Shown here: piece by piece, positions 42,644 to 50,986 of the stretch | How positions within the stretch are numbered: the stretch's first letter is position 1 | How the letters are laid out: the number at the start of each line of letters is the position of its first letter | Assembly: GCF_004366075.1 (NCBI RefSeq) | Contig: NZ_SODU01000001.1 | Coordinates: 496,001 to 560,000, forward strand | Length of the DNA stretch: 64,000 nucleotides | Reading direction: 5' to 3' | From: Kribbella pratensis | GTDB lineage: Bacteria > Actinomycetota > Actinomycetes > Propionibacteriales > Kribbellaceae | Program-made: the position numbers and the translations under genes | The notes under the pieces: model-generated | The model's input: the letters and a program-made list of their open reading frames with translations, nothing else | What the model was told of the DNA's origin: nothing | Databases searched by the model: none

Positions 42644-44344
42644 ATGGCGACGGAGCAGAGTACTTCGGAGGTCACCCGGGAGTTCCGGACGGCGCGCGAC
42701 TTCCTGGTTGCGCATCGGGACGACTACGAGACGGCGTACCGGGACTTCAACTGGCCGGCGTTCGAGCGGTTCAACTGGGCGCGTGACTGGTTCGACGCGC
42801 TCGCCGTCGAGCAGCCCGAGGTGGCGGCGCTGACGATCGTCGAGGAGGACGGCAAGGTCACCTCGCGGACGTACGCCGAGATGGGCGAGCGGTCCCGCCA
42901 GGTGGCCGGCTGGCTGACCGAGGCAGGGTTGAAGCCGGGCGATCGCGTGCTCATCGTCCTCGGCAACCAGGTCGAGCTGTGGGAGACGATGCTCGGCTGC
43001 ATCCGTGCCGGCGCGGTGATGATTCCCGCCACCACCCTGCTCACCGACGCCGACCTCGCGGACCGGATCTCCCGCGGCAACGTCCGCGCCGTCGTCACCA
43101 GCGGCGCCGACGCCGGCCGGTACGCCGGGATCGCCGACCACTGCATCCGCGTCGCCGTCGGCGAGCCGACGGAAGGCTGGCTCGCCTACGCCGACTCCGA
43201 AATCTACGCAGGCCCCGTGCCTGAGGTCGACACAGCGGCCGACGACTCGCTGCTGCTCTATTTCACCTCCGGTACGACGAGCCAGCCGAAGCTGGTCGAG
43301 CACACGCAGGTGAGCTACCCGGTCGGCCACCTGTCCACGATGTACTGGATCGGCCTGCAGCCCGGCGACGTACACCTCAACGTCTCCTCGCCCGGCTGGG
43401 CGAAGCACTCGTGGAGCAACGTGTTCGCGCCGTGGAACGCCGGCGCGACCGTCTTCCTCTACAACTACACGCGGTTCAACGCCGAGAAGATGCTGCAGGT
43501 GCTGCAGGAGTACGGCGTGACCACGTTCTGCGCGCCGCCGACGGTGTGGCGGATGCTGATCCAGGCGGACCTGTCCGCGGTCGAGGTCCGGATCCGCGAG
43601 TGCATCTCGGCCGGTGAGCCGTTGAACCCCGAGGTGATCGAGCAGGTCCGCACCGCGTGGGGCATCACGATCCGGGACGGCTACGGCCAGACCGAGACGA
43701 CCGCCCAGATCGGCAACCCGCCCGGTCAGCCGGTCAAGCTCGGGTCGATGGGTCGCCCGCTGCCCGGGTACAGCATCGCGCTGATCGACCCGGCCACCGA
43801 CGAGATCGGCGACGACGGCGAGATCTGCATCGAGCTGGCGCCCGCGCCGGTCCCGCTGATGCGCGGGTACCGGGACGCGCAGGAGCTCACCGAAGAGGTG
43901 ATGCGGAACGGGTACTACCACACCGGCGACGTCGCGAGCCGGGACGAGGACGGCTACATCACGTACGTCGGACGCTCGGACGACGTGTTCAAGGCCAGCG
44001 ACTACCGCATCTCGCCGTTCGAGCTGGAGTCGGTGCTGATCGAGCACCCGGCCGTCGCCGAGGCGGCCGTCGTACCGTCGCCGGATCCGGTGCGGCTCGC
44101 CGTACCGAAGGCGTACGTCGTTCTCGCCGCGGGCCACGAACCGTCGCGTGAGCTCGCCGGGGAGATCCTCGCGTTCTGCCGCGAGCACCTGGCGCCGTAC
44201 AAGCGGATCCGGCGGATCGAGTTCGCCGAGCTGCCGAAGACGATCTCCGGGAAGATCCGGAGGGTCGAACTCCGCGCGGACGAGACCGCGAAGGTCGAGA
44301 GCGGGACCGGCGGGCAGACGTACGACGAGGCGGACTTCAAGTAA
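42644..44344 (+). CDS. AMP-forming acyl-CoA synthetase
   Basis: A 566-residue ligase of the medium-chain acyl-CoA/acetate synthetase class. YFTSGTTSQPKLVEHT is the P-loop, DGYGQTETTAQIG is the adenylate motif, and YYHTGDVASRDEDGYITYVGRSDDVFK is the hinge region. The C-terminal PKTISGKIRR holds the catalytic lysine. It activates a carboxylic acid with ATP to acyl-AMP and then acyl-CoA. The ATG at 42644 is preferred to GTG 42635 as the family start. The PatA-like acetyltransferase one gene away is a candidate regulator of its SGK lysine. Confidence 0.92.
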   Translation: MATEQSTSEVTREFRTARDFLVAHRDDYETAYRDFNWPAFERFNWARDWFDALAVEQPEVAALTIVEEDGKVTSRTYAEMGERSRQVAGWLTEAGLKPGDRVLIVLGNQVELWETMLGCIRAGAVMIPATTLLTDADLADRISRGNVRAVVTSGADAGRYAGIADHCIRVAVGEPTEGWLAYADSEIYAGPVPEVDTAADDSLLLYFTSGTTSQPKLVEHTQVSYPVGHLSTMYWIGLQPGDVHLNVSSPGWAKHSWSNVFAPWNAGATVFLYNYTRFNAEKMLQVLQEYGVTTFCAPPTVWRMLIQADLSAVEVRIRECISAGEPLNPEVIEQVRTAWGITIRDGYGQTETTAQIGNPPGQPVKLGSMGRPLPGYSIALIDPATDEIGDDGEICIELAPAPVPLMRGYRDAQELTEEVMRNGYYHTGDVASRDEDGYITYVGRSDDVFKASDYRISPFELESVLIEHPAVAEAAVVPSPDPVRLAVPKAYVVLAAGHEPSRELAGEILAFCREHLAPYKRIRRIEFAELPKTISGKIRRVELRADETAKVESGTGGQTYDEADFK

Positions 44345-44347
44345 GCG

Positions 44348-45115
44348 ATGTCGTTCCACACCGGGCTCGGCTGGGCCGCCGTTGTCGTCCTGCCGTTGCT
44401 GATCGCCATCGGAGTGGGAGCCTCGCGGTACGCCGGGCTCCGGCACGACAAGGGCATCGTCACCGCTGCGCTGCGTGCGGTCGTGCAGCTCGCCGCGGTC
44501 GGAGCGGTGGTCGGGATCGCGCTGCAGCACACGCTCGGCGCGATCGCGTTCGTGCTGCTGATGTTCGTGGTCGCGACGGTGACGAGCACGCGACGGCTCC
44601 AGCACACCGTCGTCGTCCCGCGGCAGTGGATGTACTGCGCGGCAGCGATCGGGAGCGGAGCGTTCGCCGTACTGATGCTCCTGATCCTGCCGGGCGTCGT
44701 ACCGCGGAACCCGGCCAGCATCCTGCCGATGGGCGGCATCATCGTCGGCGGCGCGATGACCGCGACCACCCTCGCCGGGCGGCGGGTGCTGAGCGAATAC
44801 GGCAACCGGTACGGCGAGTTCGAGGCGGGACTGTCGATCGGGCTGCTGCAACCGGACGCGTTCAAGCTCGTGGTCGGCCCGGTCGCGGGTGATGCCCTGC
44901 TGCCGGCCCTGGACCAGACCCGCACCGTCGGCCTCGTCACGCTCCCGGGCGCGTTCGTCGGCATGGTCCTCGGCGGGGCCTCACCGACCCAGGCAGCCGC
45001 GCTCCAACTCGTCGTACTGATCGGCCTGGTCGCGGCCGAGGCGATCGCGATCCTGGTGGTGACGGAACTCCTGTCACGCTCGACACTTCCCGACGGGCGT
45101 ACCGTTTCCTCATGA
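44348..45115 (+). CDS. UPF0014 permease (FetB-like)
   Basis: A 255-residue membrane protein with about seven helices, of the UPF0014 family. TAALRAVVQLAAVGAVVGIAL and MFVVATVTSTRRLQ lie in the N-terminal half; GLSIGLLQPDAFKLVVGPVAGDALLPALDQTRTVGLVTLPGAFVGMVLGGASPTQAA is the conserved C-terminal block. The E. coli member FetB partners the ATPase FetA in iron export under oxidative stress; no ATPase gene is adjacent here. It starts 3 bp after the synthetase and overlaps the DUF2630 start by 4 bp. Confidence 0.85.
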   Translation: MSFHTGLGWAAVVVLPLLIAIGVGASRYAGLRHDKGIVTAALRAVVQLAAVGAVVGIALQHTLGAIAFVLLMFVVATVTSTRRLQHTVVVPRQWMYCAAAIGSGAFAVLMLLILPGVVPRNPASILPMGGIIVGGAMTATTLAGRRVLSEYGNRYGEFEAGLSIGLLQPDAFKLVVGPVAGDALLPALDQTRTVGLVTLPGAFVGMVLGGASPTQAAALQLVVLIGLVAAEAIAILVVTELLSRSTLPDGRTVSS

Positions 45116-45360
45116 GCGACGACAAGAGCATCTTCAGCCGGATCGACGAACTGGTGGCCGAGGAGCATGAGCTGCGGACCAAGCACGCGGCGGGACAGGT
45201 GAACGACACCGACGAGCATGCCCGGCTCCGGGCGCTCGAGGTCGAGCTGGACCAGTGCTGGGACCTGCTCCGCCAGCGCCGCGCCAAGCGCGAGTTCGGC
45301 GAGAACCCCGACGACGCCGCCGCCCGCTCCGGCGACACCGTCGAGGGCTACCTCAACTAG
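45112..45360 (+). CDS. DUF2630 family protein
   Basis: An 82-residue actinobacterial protein of unknown function. The charged helix SDDKSIFSRIDELVAEEHELRTKHAAG and the C-terminal half LRALEVELDQCWDLLRQRRAKREFGENPDDA match DUF2630. It overlaps the FetB-like gene by 4 bp (ATGA) and may be the last gene of a four-gene unit starting at 41587. Confidence 0.88.
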   Translation: MSDDKSIFSRIDELVAEEHELRTKHAAGQVNDTDEHARLRALEVELDQCWDLLRQRRAKREFGENPDDAAARSGDTVEGYLN

Positions 45361-45369
45361 ATATCCGGA

Positions 45370-45792
45370 CTAGAAACCGCGCAGTTTCCTGGGGGTGATC
45401 CGGATCAGGACCGAGTAAGCAGCGTGGAACTGGTCCGGCGTCATCCCGAGGCCGGCGATGTCGGCGGCGTACTTCGTGTTGTACGCCGCCAGCGCGTCGC
45501 CGCTGATCGGGTCCGGGTCGATCACCGCCGTACCGGAGACGACGCCGACGTCTCCCCCGGTGTGGGTGGCGTTGAAGTTGACCGTGACCTGCGGATGGCC
45601 GGCGATGTTGCGCAGCTTGGCCTTGTCCGGCTCGCTGCTGATCAGGATCTCGTCGTCGTGCCAGAGGAACCACACCGGCGTCGGCGCCGGCGTGCCCGAC
45701 GGGGCGACGGTGGTCAGCCAAACCACCCGCTCGTCGGCGAGCTGCCGTGTGATTCGCTTGCCGAAGCCGGTGGACGTGTCGATCGTGAACAT
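45370..45792 (-). CDS. PPOX-class F420-type oxidoreductase
   Basis: A 140-residue split-barrel flavin/deazaflavin protein. RQLADERVVWLTTVAPSGTPAPTPVWFLWHDDEILISSEPDKAKLRNIAGHPQVTVNF is the family block for PPOX F420-dependent oxidoreductases (TIGR03667-like). It probably uses F420, since the host is an actinomycete. The ATG at 45792 touches the upstream CoA-binding gene's stop by one base (TGATG), so the two are coupled. Confidence 0.85.
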   Translation of the reverse strand: MFTIDTSTGFGKRITRQLADERVVWLTTVAPSGTPAPTPVWFLWHDDEILISSEPDKAKLRNIAGHPQVTVNFNATHTGGDVGVVSGTAVIDPDPISGDALAAYNTKYAADIAGLGMTPDQFHAAYSVLIRITPRKLRGF

Positions 45793-46208
45793 CAGAGCCC
45801 TTCGGAAGAGATCGGTCCGAGACGTCCCCACTCGATCGCCGGGCAGTGGTCCATCACCATCGTGAGACCCGCGGCCGTCGTCCGTGCGTAGGCGTCCTGA
45901 TCCACTACGTCGAGCTGGAACCACACCGCTTTCGCCTTGATTACCACCGCCTGGTCCGCGATCTCCCCGGCCAGCTCGGACCGCACGAACACGTCCACGC
46001 AGTCCACCGGGAACGGGATGTCCGCAAGCGTCGCGTACCCCTGCTCCCCGTGCACCGTCTCGGCCGCCGGATGCACCGGCACGATCCGCTTCCCATGACT
46101 CTGCAGGAACCGCGCCACGCCGTACGCCGCCCGGCCGGTGTTGTTCGACAACCCCACCACGGCCCACGTGTCGCACTCGGCCAGGATCTTACGAATCGCC
46201 TCGTCCAT
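45792..46208 (-). CDS. CoA-binding (Rossmann) protein
   Basis: A 138-residue single-domain CoA-binding protein of the YccU type. The nucleotide motif VVGLSNNTGRAAYGVARFLQSHGKRIVPVHP is followed by LADIPFPVDCVDVFVRSE and a short active-site-like end. The partner or ligand is unknown. It lies in an operon between the response regulator stop and the F420-type gene. Confidence 0.87.
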   Translation of the reverse strand: MDEAIRKILAECDTWAVVGLSNNTGRAAYGVARFLQSHGKRIVPVHPAAETVHGEQGYATLADIPFPVDCVDVFVRSELAGEIADQAVVIKAKAVWFQLDVVDQDAYARTTAAGLTMVMDHCPAIEWGRLGPISSEGL

Positions 46209-46210
46209 GA

Positions 46211-46870
46211 CTAGCCCCTCAAATACGTCAGCACTGCGGAAACGCGCCGGTCCAACCCTTCGTCCAACCGCAGCTTGGCGAAGATATTCCCGACGTGTTT
46301 GCGGACGGCGGCCTCGCTCACCACCAACTGCTCCGCGATCGAGCCGTTGACGCGGCCCTCCGCCATCAGCGCGAGCACCTCCAGTTCGCGCGGCGTCAGC
46401 GCCGACAGCGGCCCGTCGTTCCGCCGCCGCGCCAGCAGCTGCCGCACCACCTCGGGGTCGACCACGGTCCCGCCGTCCGCGACCCGGTCCAGCGACTCGA
46501 GGAACTCGGTCACGTGCCCGACCCGGTCCTTCAGCAGGTACCCGATCCCGCCGGTCGTTGTCTCCAGCAACGACGAGAGGTACGCGTCCGCGACGTACTG
46601 CGACAGCACCAGGATCCCGATCGCGGGCAGCTCCGCCCGGACCGCAGCCGCGGCCCGCAACCCCTCGTCGCTGTGCCCGGGCGGCATCCGTACGTCGGTG
46701 ATCACCATGTCCGGCGGGTCCTTGCGTACGACGGCCAGCAGCGCGTCCCCGTCCCCCACGGCGTCCCGTACCTCGTGCCCGGCGCGATCCAGGATGCTGG
46801 CAAGCCCCTCCCGCAGTAGCAGCGAGTCCTCCGCCAGCACGATGCTCAGTCGCCGAGTCGGCACGGGCAC
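46211..46870 (-). CDS. LuxR/NarL-family response regulator
   Basis: A regulator of about 219 residues. The receiver domain has the acidic EDS pair near residue 12, phospho-acceptor Asp in VITDVRMPP, and Lys in LLKDRVGH. The C-terminal LuxR helix-turn-helix reads LTPRELEVLALMAEGRVNGSIAEQLVVSEAAVRKHVGNIFAKL. Start codons GTG 46870 and GTG 46864 both lie near GGATGGA; the longer is used here. It overlaps the histidine kinase gene by about 25 bp and pairs with it. A likely target is the divergent ABC exporter at 48217. Confidence 0.9.
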   Translation of the reverse strand: MPVPTRRLSIVLAEDSLLLREGLASILDRAGHEVRDAVGDGDALLAVVRKDPPDMVITDVRMPPGHSDEGLRAAAAVRAELPAIGILVLSQYVADAYLSSLLETTTGGIGYLLKDRVGHVTEFLESLDRVADGGTVVDPEVVRQLLARRRNDGPLSALTPRELEVLALMAEGRVNGSIAEQLVVSEAAVRKHVGNIFAKLRLDEGLDRRVSAVLTYLRG

Positions 46871-48108
46871 TCCATCCTCAGTCGGGTCGGCCCACCGGGT
46901 GGGCTGTCGACGTCGAGTGTGCCGCCCAGAGCGTCCAACCGCGTCACCAACCCGGTGAGACCCGTCCCCGCACCGAGTTGCGCGCCACCGATGCCGTCGT
47001 CCTGCACCGTGATGACGAGCCGGTCGCGGTCCACCCAGCCGGTCACCTCGCACGTCGACGCCTGCGCGTGTTTGGCGACGTTCGCGAGCGCCTCACTGAC
47101 GACGAAGTACGCCGCAGCCTCGATCGGCCCCGGCAGCCGCGTCGGGATCGACAACTGCAGCGTCACCGGCAGCGGCATCCGATCGGCAACTTCCCGTACG
47201 GCGGCCTCCAGCCCGTGATCCACCAGCACCCGCGGATGAATGCCTCGTACAGCGGCCCGCAGATCCGCCAACGCAGCCTCCGCCTCGCCGTGCGCCTTCA
47301 CCACCAACCGCCGGCCCTCGCCGTCCGGCAGGTCCAGCTCGGCCAGACCGAGTGTCATGGTGAGCCCGACGAGCCGCTGCTGTACACCGTCGTGCAGATG
47401 CCGTTCGATCCGCACCCGCTCGGTCTCGAACGCGTCCACCAGGTCCAGCCGGGAACGCCGCAGCTCGGCGAGATTCCGCTGCAGTTCCTCCTGCCGCGGT
47501 CCGAGCATCGCCTTCGCCAGGGAGGCCTCCGCTCCGGCGATCACCCCGAGCAGGTAGGAGCTGACCACGTAGAACACCGGCCCGAACAGGACGAGGAACA
47601 GGAATCCTTCCTGCGCCGAATCCAGCGTCCACGGCCCCATGCCCAGTTGGTCCTCGTCCGCGATGATCGGCGCCGCGATCGTGATCAGCAGGACCGTCGC
47701 ACTGATCCCCGCGAACGCGGCGCTGAACGGCCAGACGAACACCCCGAGCACGAAGCCGTACCCGAGGGCCCGCATCGACGCCTGCTCGCGCCGGCGGTAT
47801 GTCAGCTTCGCCCGCGACGTCAGTCCGGCAGGCAGTTTCGCGTGCGGACTCTTGATGCCCTCGACCAGCATCAGCCCTGCCCGCCGTCGCTCGATCCACC
47901 CGATCGCCGCGCCGAGCAGCGGGAACGCCGCCAGCATCAGGATCCCGACCAGGATCGGGCTCAGCAACGCACTCAGCCCGGCCAGCCCGACCAGCACCAC
48001 GATCGACACCGCACCCATCGGCACGGACGAGAACAGGTACGCATAGCTCCGCCACGGCCACGACGAAATGAGGTAGCGCGGCGACGCCAATGCGGCCCAC
48101 ACGGTCAT
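46846..48108 (-). CDS. Sensor histidine kinase (DesK/NarX type)
   Basis: A 420-residue membrane kinase. Two hydrophobic pairs (near 33-70 and about 115-190) form the sensor. The HisKA_3 region has ERHLHDGVQQRLVGLTMTLGLAEL, with the phospho-accepting His. The HATPase_c domain has EALANVAKHAQAS (N box) and VQDDGIGGAQLGAGTGLTGLVTRLDALGG (G1 and G2). It phosphorylates the adjoining NarL-type regulator. It is transcribed divergently from an FtsX-type ABC exporter, and a palindrome lies between them. Confidence 0.9.
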   Translation of the reverse strand: MTVWAALASPRYLISSWPWRSYAYLFSSVPMGAVSIVVLVGLAGLSALLSPILVGILMLAAFPLLGAAIGWIERRRAGLMLVEGIKSPHAKLPAGLTSRAKLTYRRREQASMRALGYGFVLGVFVWPFSAAFAGISATVLLITIAAPIIADEDQLGMGPWTLDSAQEGFLFLVLFGPVFYVVSSYLLGVIAGAEASLAKAMLGPRQEELQRNLAELRRSRLDLVDAFETERVRIERHLHDGVQQRLVGLTMTLGLAELDLPDGEGRRLVVKAHGEAEAALADLRAAVRGIHPRVLVDHGLEAAVREVADRMPLPVTLQLSIPTRLPGPIEAAAYFVVSEALANVAKHAQASTCEVTGWVDRDRLVITVQDDGIGGAQLGAGTGLTGLVTRLDALGGTLDVDSPPGGPTRLRMECPCRLGD

Positions 48109-48140
48109 GGCGACAACCCTAAGCGGGTACCGGCTGCTGG

Positions 48141-48162
48141 GCGGTAGCGTGCGCGCTACTGC
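48141..48162. promoter_or_regulatory. Palindrome between kinase and ABC exporter genes
   Basis: GCGGTAGCG (48141-48149), TGCG and CGCTACTGC (48154-48162) make an inverted repeat with one mismatch in nine. It sits in the 108-bp divergent gap and is a plausible target of the NarL-type regulator. Confidence 0.5.
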
Positions 48163-48216
48163 AGGTCTCCCCTGTGGGCCAGGGTCCAGAACGCCGTACG
48201 CGGGTTTGCTGGGACT

Positions 48217-48984
48217 ATGACCGCTACTGCGCCCACCTATCCGTACACCGCACCGGCCGGGCCGCCTGCGCTGCTACTGGACAGCATCACCAAGACGTAC
48301 CGCTCCAAGGCTGGGGCGGTCGACGCGCTGCGCGGGGTGACGTACCACTTCGCGCGGGGCTCGTTCACCGCTGTGATGGGCCCGTCCGGCTCCGGCAAGT
48401 CGACACTGCTGCAGTGTGCGGCAGGACTCGACCATCCGACCACAGGCACCGTGGTACTCAACGGAGTCACCCTGCTCGGGCTGAACGAGGTAGAGCTGAC
48501 GAAACTGCGCCGGGCCGAGATGGGCTTCGTATTCCAGGCGTACAACCTGCTGCCGTCGTTGACCGTGTACGACAACGTGGCGCTCCCGCTGCGGCTCACC
48601 GGTCGCCGCCCGGCGCGGAACGACGTACAGCGGGTGCTGGAACAAGTCGGCTTGGAGGGAAAGGCGAAGCGGCGACCTGCGGAGCTGTCCGGCGGGCAGC
48701 AGCAGCGGGTCGCCATCGCGCGGGCGTTGATCACGCGGCCGTCGGTGTTCTTCGCCGACGAGCCGACCGGCGCGCTGGACAGCGGCACCAGCCGGCAGAT
48801 CCTCGGACTGTTGCGGGAGGCAACCGACCGGGTCGGCCAGACCGTGGTGATGGTGACCCACGATCCGGTCGCGGCCGCGTACGCCGAGCGCGTGCTGTTC
48901 CTGTCCGACGGGCTGCTCGCCGGCCACCTCGATCGCGCCACGCCCGCGCAGATCGCGGCGGCGATGAGCGACCTGGAGCGGTGA
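48217..48984 (+). CDS. ABC transporter ATP-binding protein (MacB/BceA type)
   Basis: A 255-residue ATPase. Walker A GPSGSGKST (near residue 54), Q-loop in FVFQAYNLLPSLTVYDNV, signature LSGGQQQRVAIARAL, Walker B VFFADEPTGALD and switch His in MVTHDPVAA. The NLLPSLTVYDNVALPL stretch is the MacB/LolD group pattern. It is coupled by a 4-bp overlap to the FtsX-type permease, and divergent from a two-component system that likely induces it, as in Bce-type resistance modules. Confidence 0.93.
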   Translation: MTATAPTYPYTAPAGPPALLLDSITKTYRSKAGAVDALRGVTYHFARGSFTAVMGPSGSGKSTLLQCAAGLDHPTTGTVVLNGVTLLGLNEVELTKLRRAEMGFVFQAYNLLPSLTVYDNVALPLRLTGRRPARNDVQRVLEQVGLEGKAKRRPAELSGGQQQRVAIARALITRPSVFFADEPTGALDSGTSRQILGLLREATDRVGQTVVMVTHDPVAAAYAERVLFLSDGLLAGHLDRATPAQIAAAMSDLER

Positions 48985-50927
48985 TGTTCTTCCTCAGCCG
49001 GCAGACCGTCGGCCGTCACCGCTCGCTGTATGCCGGGTCGTTCGTGGCGCTCGCGGTCGGGGTGTTCCTGCTCGGGCTGGCCGCGACCGCGACGGCCGCC
49101 ACGATCGCCTACCACGGCCCGGCCTCCGCGAGCATCAGCGTCACGACGCTCGGCGGCGACGGTACGGCGCCCCAGAACGTGAAGGTGCCGTTGTCGGACG
49201 CCGATGTGTCCGGTTTGCAGACCGTGCTCAGCATGGTCGGGACGATCAGCGGGTTCATCACGGTCTTCGTGATCGCCAGCACGTTCGCATTCGCCGTCGC
49301 GTCGCGGCGGCGGGAGTACGGGCTGCTGCGGCTGATCGGAGCGACGCCGCGGCAGATCCGCCGGATGGTGCTCGGCGAGGCCGTCGCGGTCGCGCTCGCC
49401 GCATCGCTGACCGGTGCGATCGCGGCTCAACTCGCGACGCCGCTGTTGCTGCGCAAGGCGTCGTACACCGAGCTGGCACCCGTGAAGCTGGAGCCGGCGT
49501 CACCGTGGGTTCCGCTGGCGATCGCCGTCGGGGCCGGGTTGCTGGTCGCGATGCTCGGTGCGCGTTCGGCGGCCCGGCGGGCAGGCCGGGTCGGTCCCAT
49601 CGACGCGTTGCGCGAGGCCTCACTGGAGCCGCCGCGGATCGGGCCGGTGCGGGTCGTGTTCGGGCTGCTGTTCCTGGCCGGCGCGATCACCATGCTGACC
49701 CTGATCCGGCCGTCGAGCGGTGAGGGCGCCGTACCGCTCGCGATGTTCACGCCGATGGTGATGGTGATCGCGCTGACCCTGCTCGCGCCCCTCGTCGTAC
49801 CGCTGGTCGGACGGGTGTGGGCAGTGCCGCTCGTCGCGTGGACGCAGGTGTCGGGGCGGCTGGCGCGGAGCAACGTGCTCGCGGCACCGCGGCGGAGCGC
49901 GTCCCTCGCGGCGCCGATCCTCGCCATCTCGGCGATCGCCGGGTCCATGGTGCTGAGCCTCAGTTTTGCCGCGGACAGTGCGGCGGCGACCATCCGGGAC
50001 GCGGTCCGGGCGCCGATCGTCGTCACCGGCGCCGCACCCGTTGACCGCGCTGGGGTGAAGGCGGTTGATGCGGGTGTGCCTCTTCAGGTGGTGCGGGTCG
50101 CGGCCGACTACGCGGAACTCGAGGATGCGGAGGGGATCGATCCGGTCATCGCGTCACAGACCCGGGACCTGACCGTTCGGTCCGGTGATCTCGGCGAGCT
50201 GACCGGCAATACGGTTGCTGTCAGCAAGGAGATGGCGGGTTTCGAGGGCTATCGCGTCGGCGCCGAGGTCCCGGTGGTCTTCCCCGACCGGAAGCCGGTG
50301 AAGCTTCGAGTGGTCGCGATCGTGAAGGACGCGTTCGGGGTGAACCCGTCGTTCCTGATCCCGCTCGAACTTGCGCGCGAACACGCACCGCAGGCCCGGA
50401 CGGAGCGGAGTTTCGTACTGCCCGCCGACGGGGTTGCTCCGGCCGATCTCGTGCAGCGGATTCCCGGTGCGCAACTCGCAACCGACTGGGAGGCCGACCA
50501 GGCGGAGGGTCTGCGGAAGGGGAACCGGCTGGGGCTCGTCATGCTGCTCGGGCCGGCCGCGCTCTACAGCGCCATCGCGATCGCCAACACGCTCCTCATG
50601 GGCAGCCTGCAGCGCCGTCACGAGTTCGTCACCTCGCGATTGCTCGGTGCGACGCCGGCGCAGCTACGGCGCATGGTGCTCTGGGAGTCGTCGCTGGTCG
50701 GAGCGGTCGCTCTCAGTCTCGGGGCCGCGATCACGATCACGGTCGGTGTTCTCGTACGACATTCGATGACATCAGGCGTCGCCGACGTACCGATCACCGT
50801 GCCGTGGGGCATCCTGCTGGGCATCGGCGGACTTTGTCTGACGCTGGCGGTAGGGTCCGCTCTGGCCCCGACTGCGTACCTCCTGCGGGTCGTGGCCGGG
50901 CAAAACGCAATTCAGCAGGGACAATAG
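48984..50927 (+). CDS. FtsX-like ABC transporter permease
   Basis: A 647-residue membrane protein partnered with the ATPase above. It has a helix near the N-terminus (SLYAGSFVALAVGVFLLGLAATA), a first FtsX core (VFVIASTFAFAVASRRREYGLLRLIGATPRQIRRMVLGEAVAVALAASL) with the SRRREYGLLRLIGATPRQIRR coupling region, a second helix set (from about 250), an extracytoplasmic domain about 330-515, and a closing FtsX core (LLMGSLQRRHEFVTSRLLGATPAQLRRMV). Two FtsX cores suggest export of lipid or antibiotic-type compounds. The start is ATG 48984; frames upstream are antisense or shifted. Confidence 0.9.
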   Translation: MFFLSRQTVGRHRSLYAGSFVALAVGVFLLGLAATATAATIAYHGPASASISVTTLGGDGTAPQNVKVPLSDADVSGLQTVLSMVGTISGFITVFVIASTFAFAVASRRREYGLLRLIGATPRQIRRMVLGEAVAVALAASLTGAIAAQLATPLLLRKASYTELAPVKLEPASPWVPLAIAVGAGLLVAMLGARSAARRAGRVGPIDALREASLEPPRIGPVRVVFGLLFLAGAITMLTLIRPSSGEGAVPLAMFTPMVMVIALTLLAPLVVPLVGRVWAVPLVAWTQVSGRLARSNVLAAPRRSASLAAPILAISAIAGSMVLSLSFAADSAAATIRDAVRAPIVVTGAAPVDRAGVKAVDAGVPLQVVRVAADYAELEDAEGIDPVIASQTRDLTVRSGDLGELTGNTVAVSKEMAGFEGYRVGAEVPVVFPDRKPVKLRVVAIVKDAFGVNPSFLIPLELAREHAPQARTERSFVLPADGVAPADLVQRIPGAQLATDWEADQAEGLRKGNRLGLVMLLGPAALYSAIAIANTLLMGSLQRRHEFVTSRLLGATPAQLRRMVLWESSLVGAVALSLGAAITITVGVLVRHSMTSGVADVPITVPWGILLGIGGLCLTLAVGSALAPTAYLLRVVAGQNAIQQGQ

Positions 50928-50986
50928 GTACGGCGCCGGACCGTCGCGGCGTCCGTACCGCTTGATCGAGGAGTTCGTAGACCCGC

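Noticed and set aside
42587..44851. 754-codon antisense frame over the acyl-CoA synthetase
   Set aside because: Shadow frame; sense strand has complete AMP-binding motifs.
44348..45115. Iron exporter pair FetA-FetB
   Set aside because: Only the FetB-like permease is present; no ATPase gene is adjacent, so the function was not assigned.
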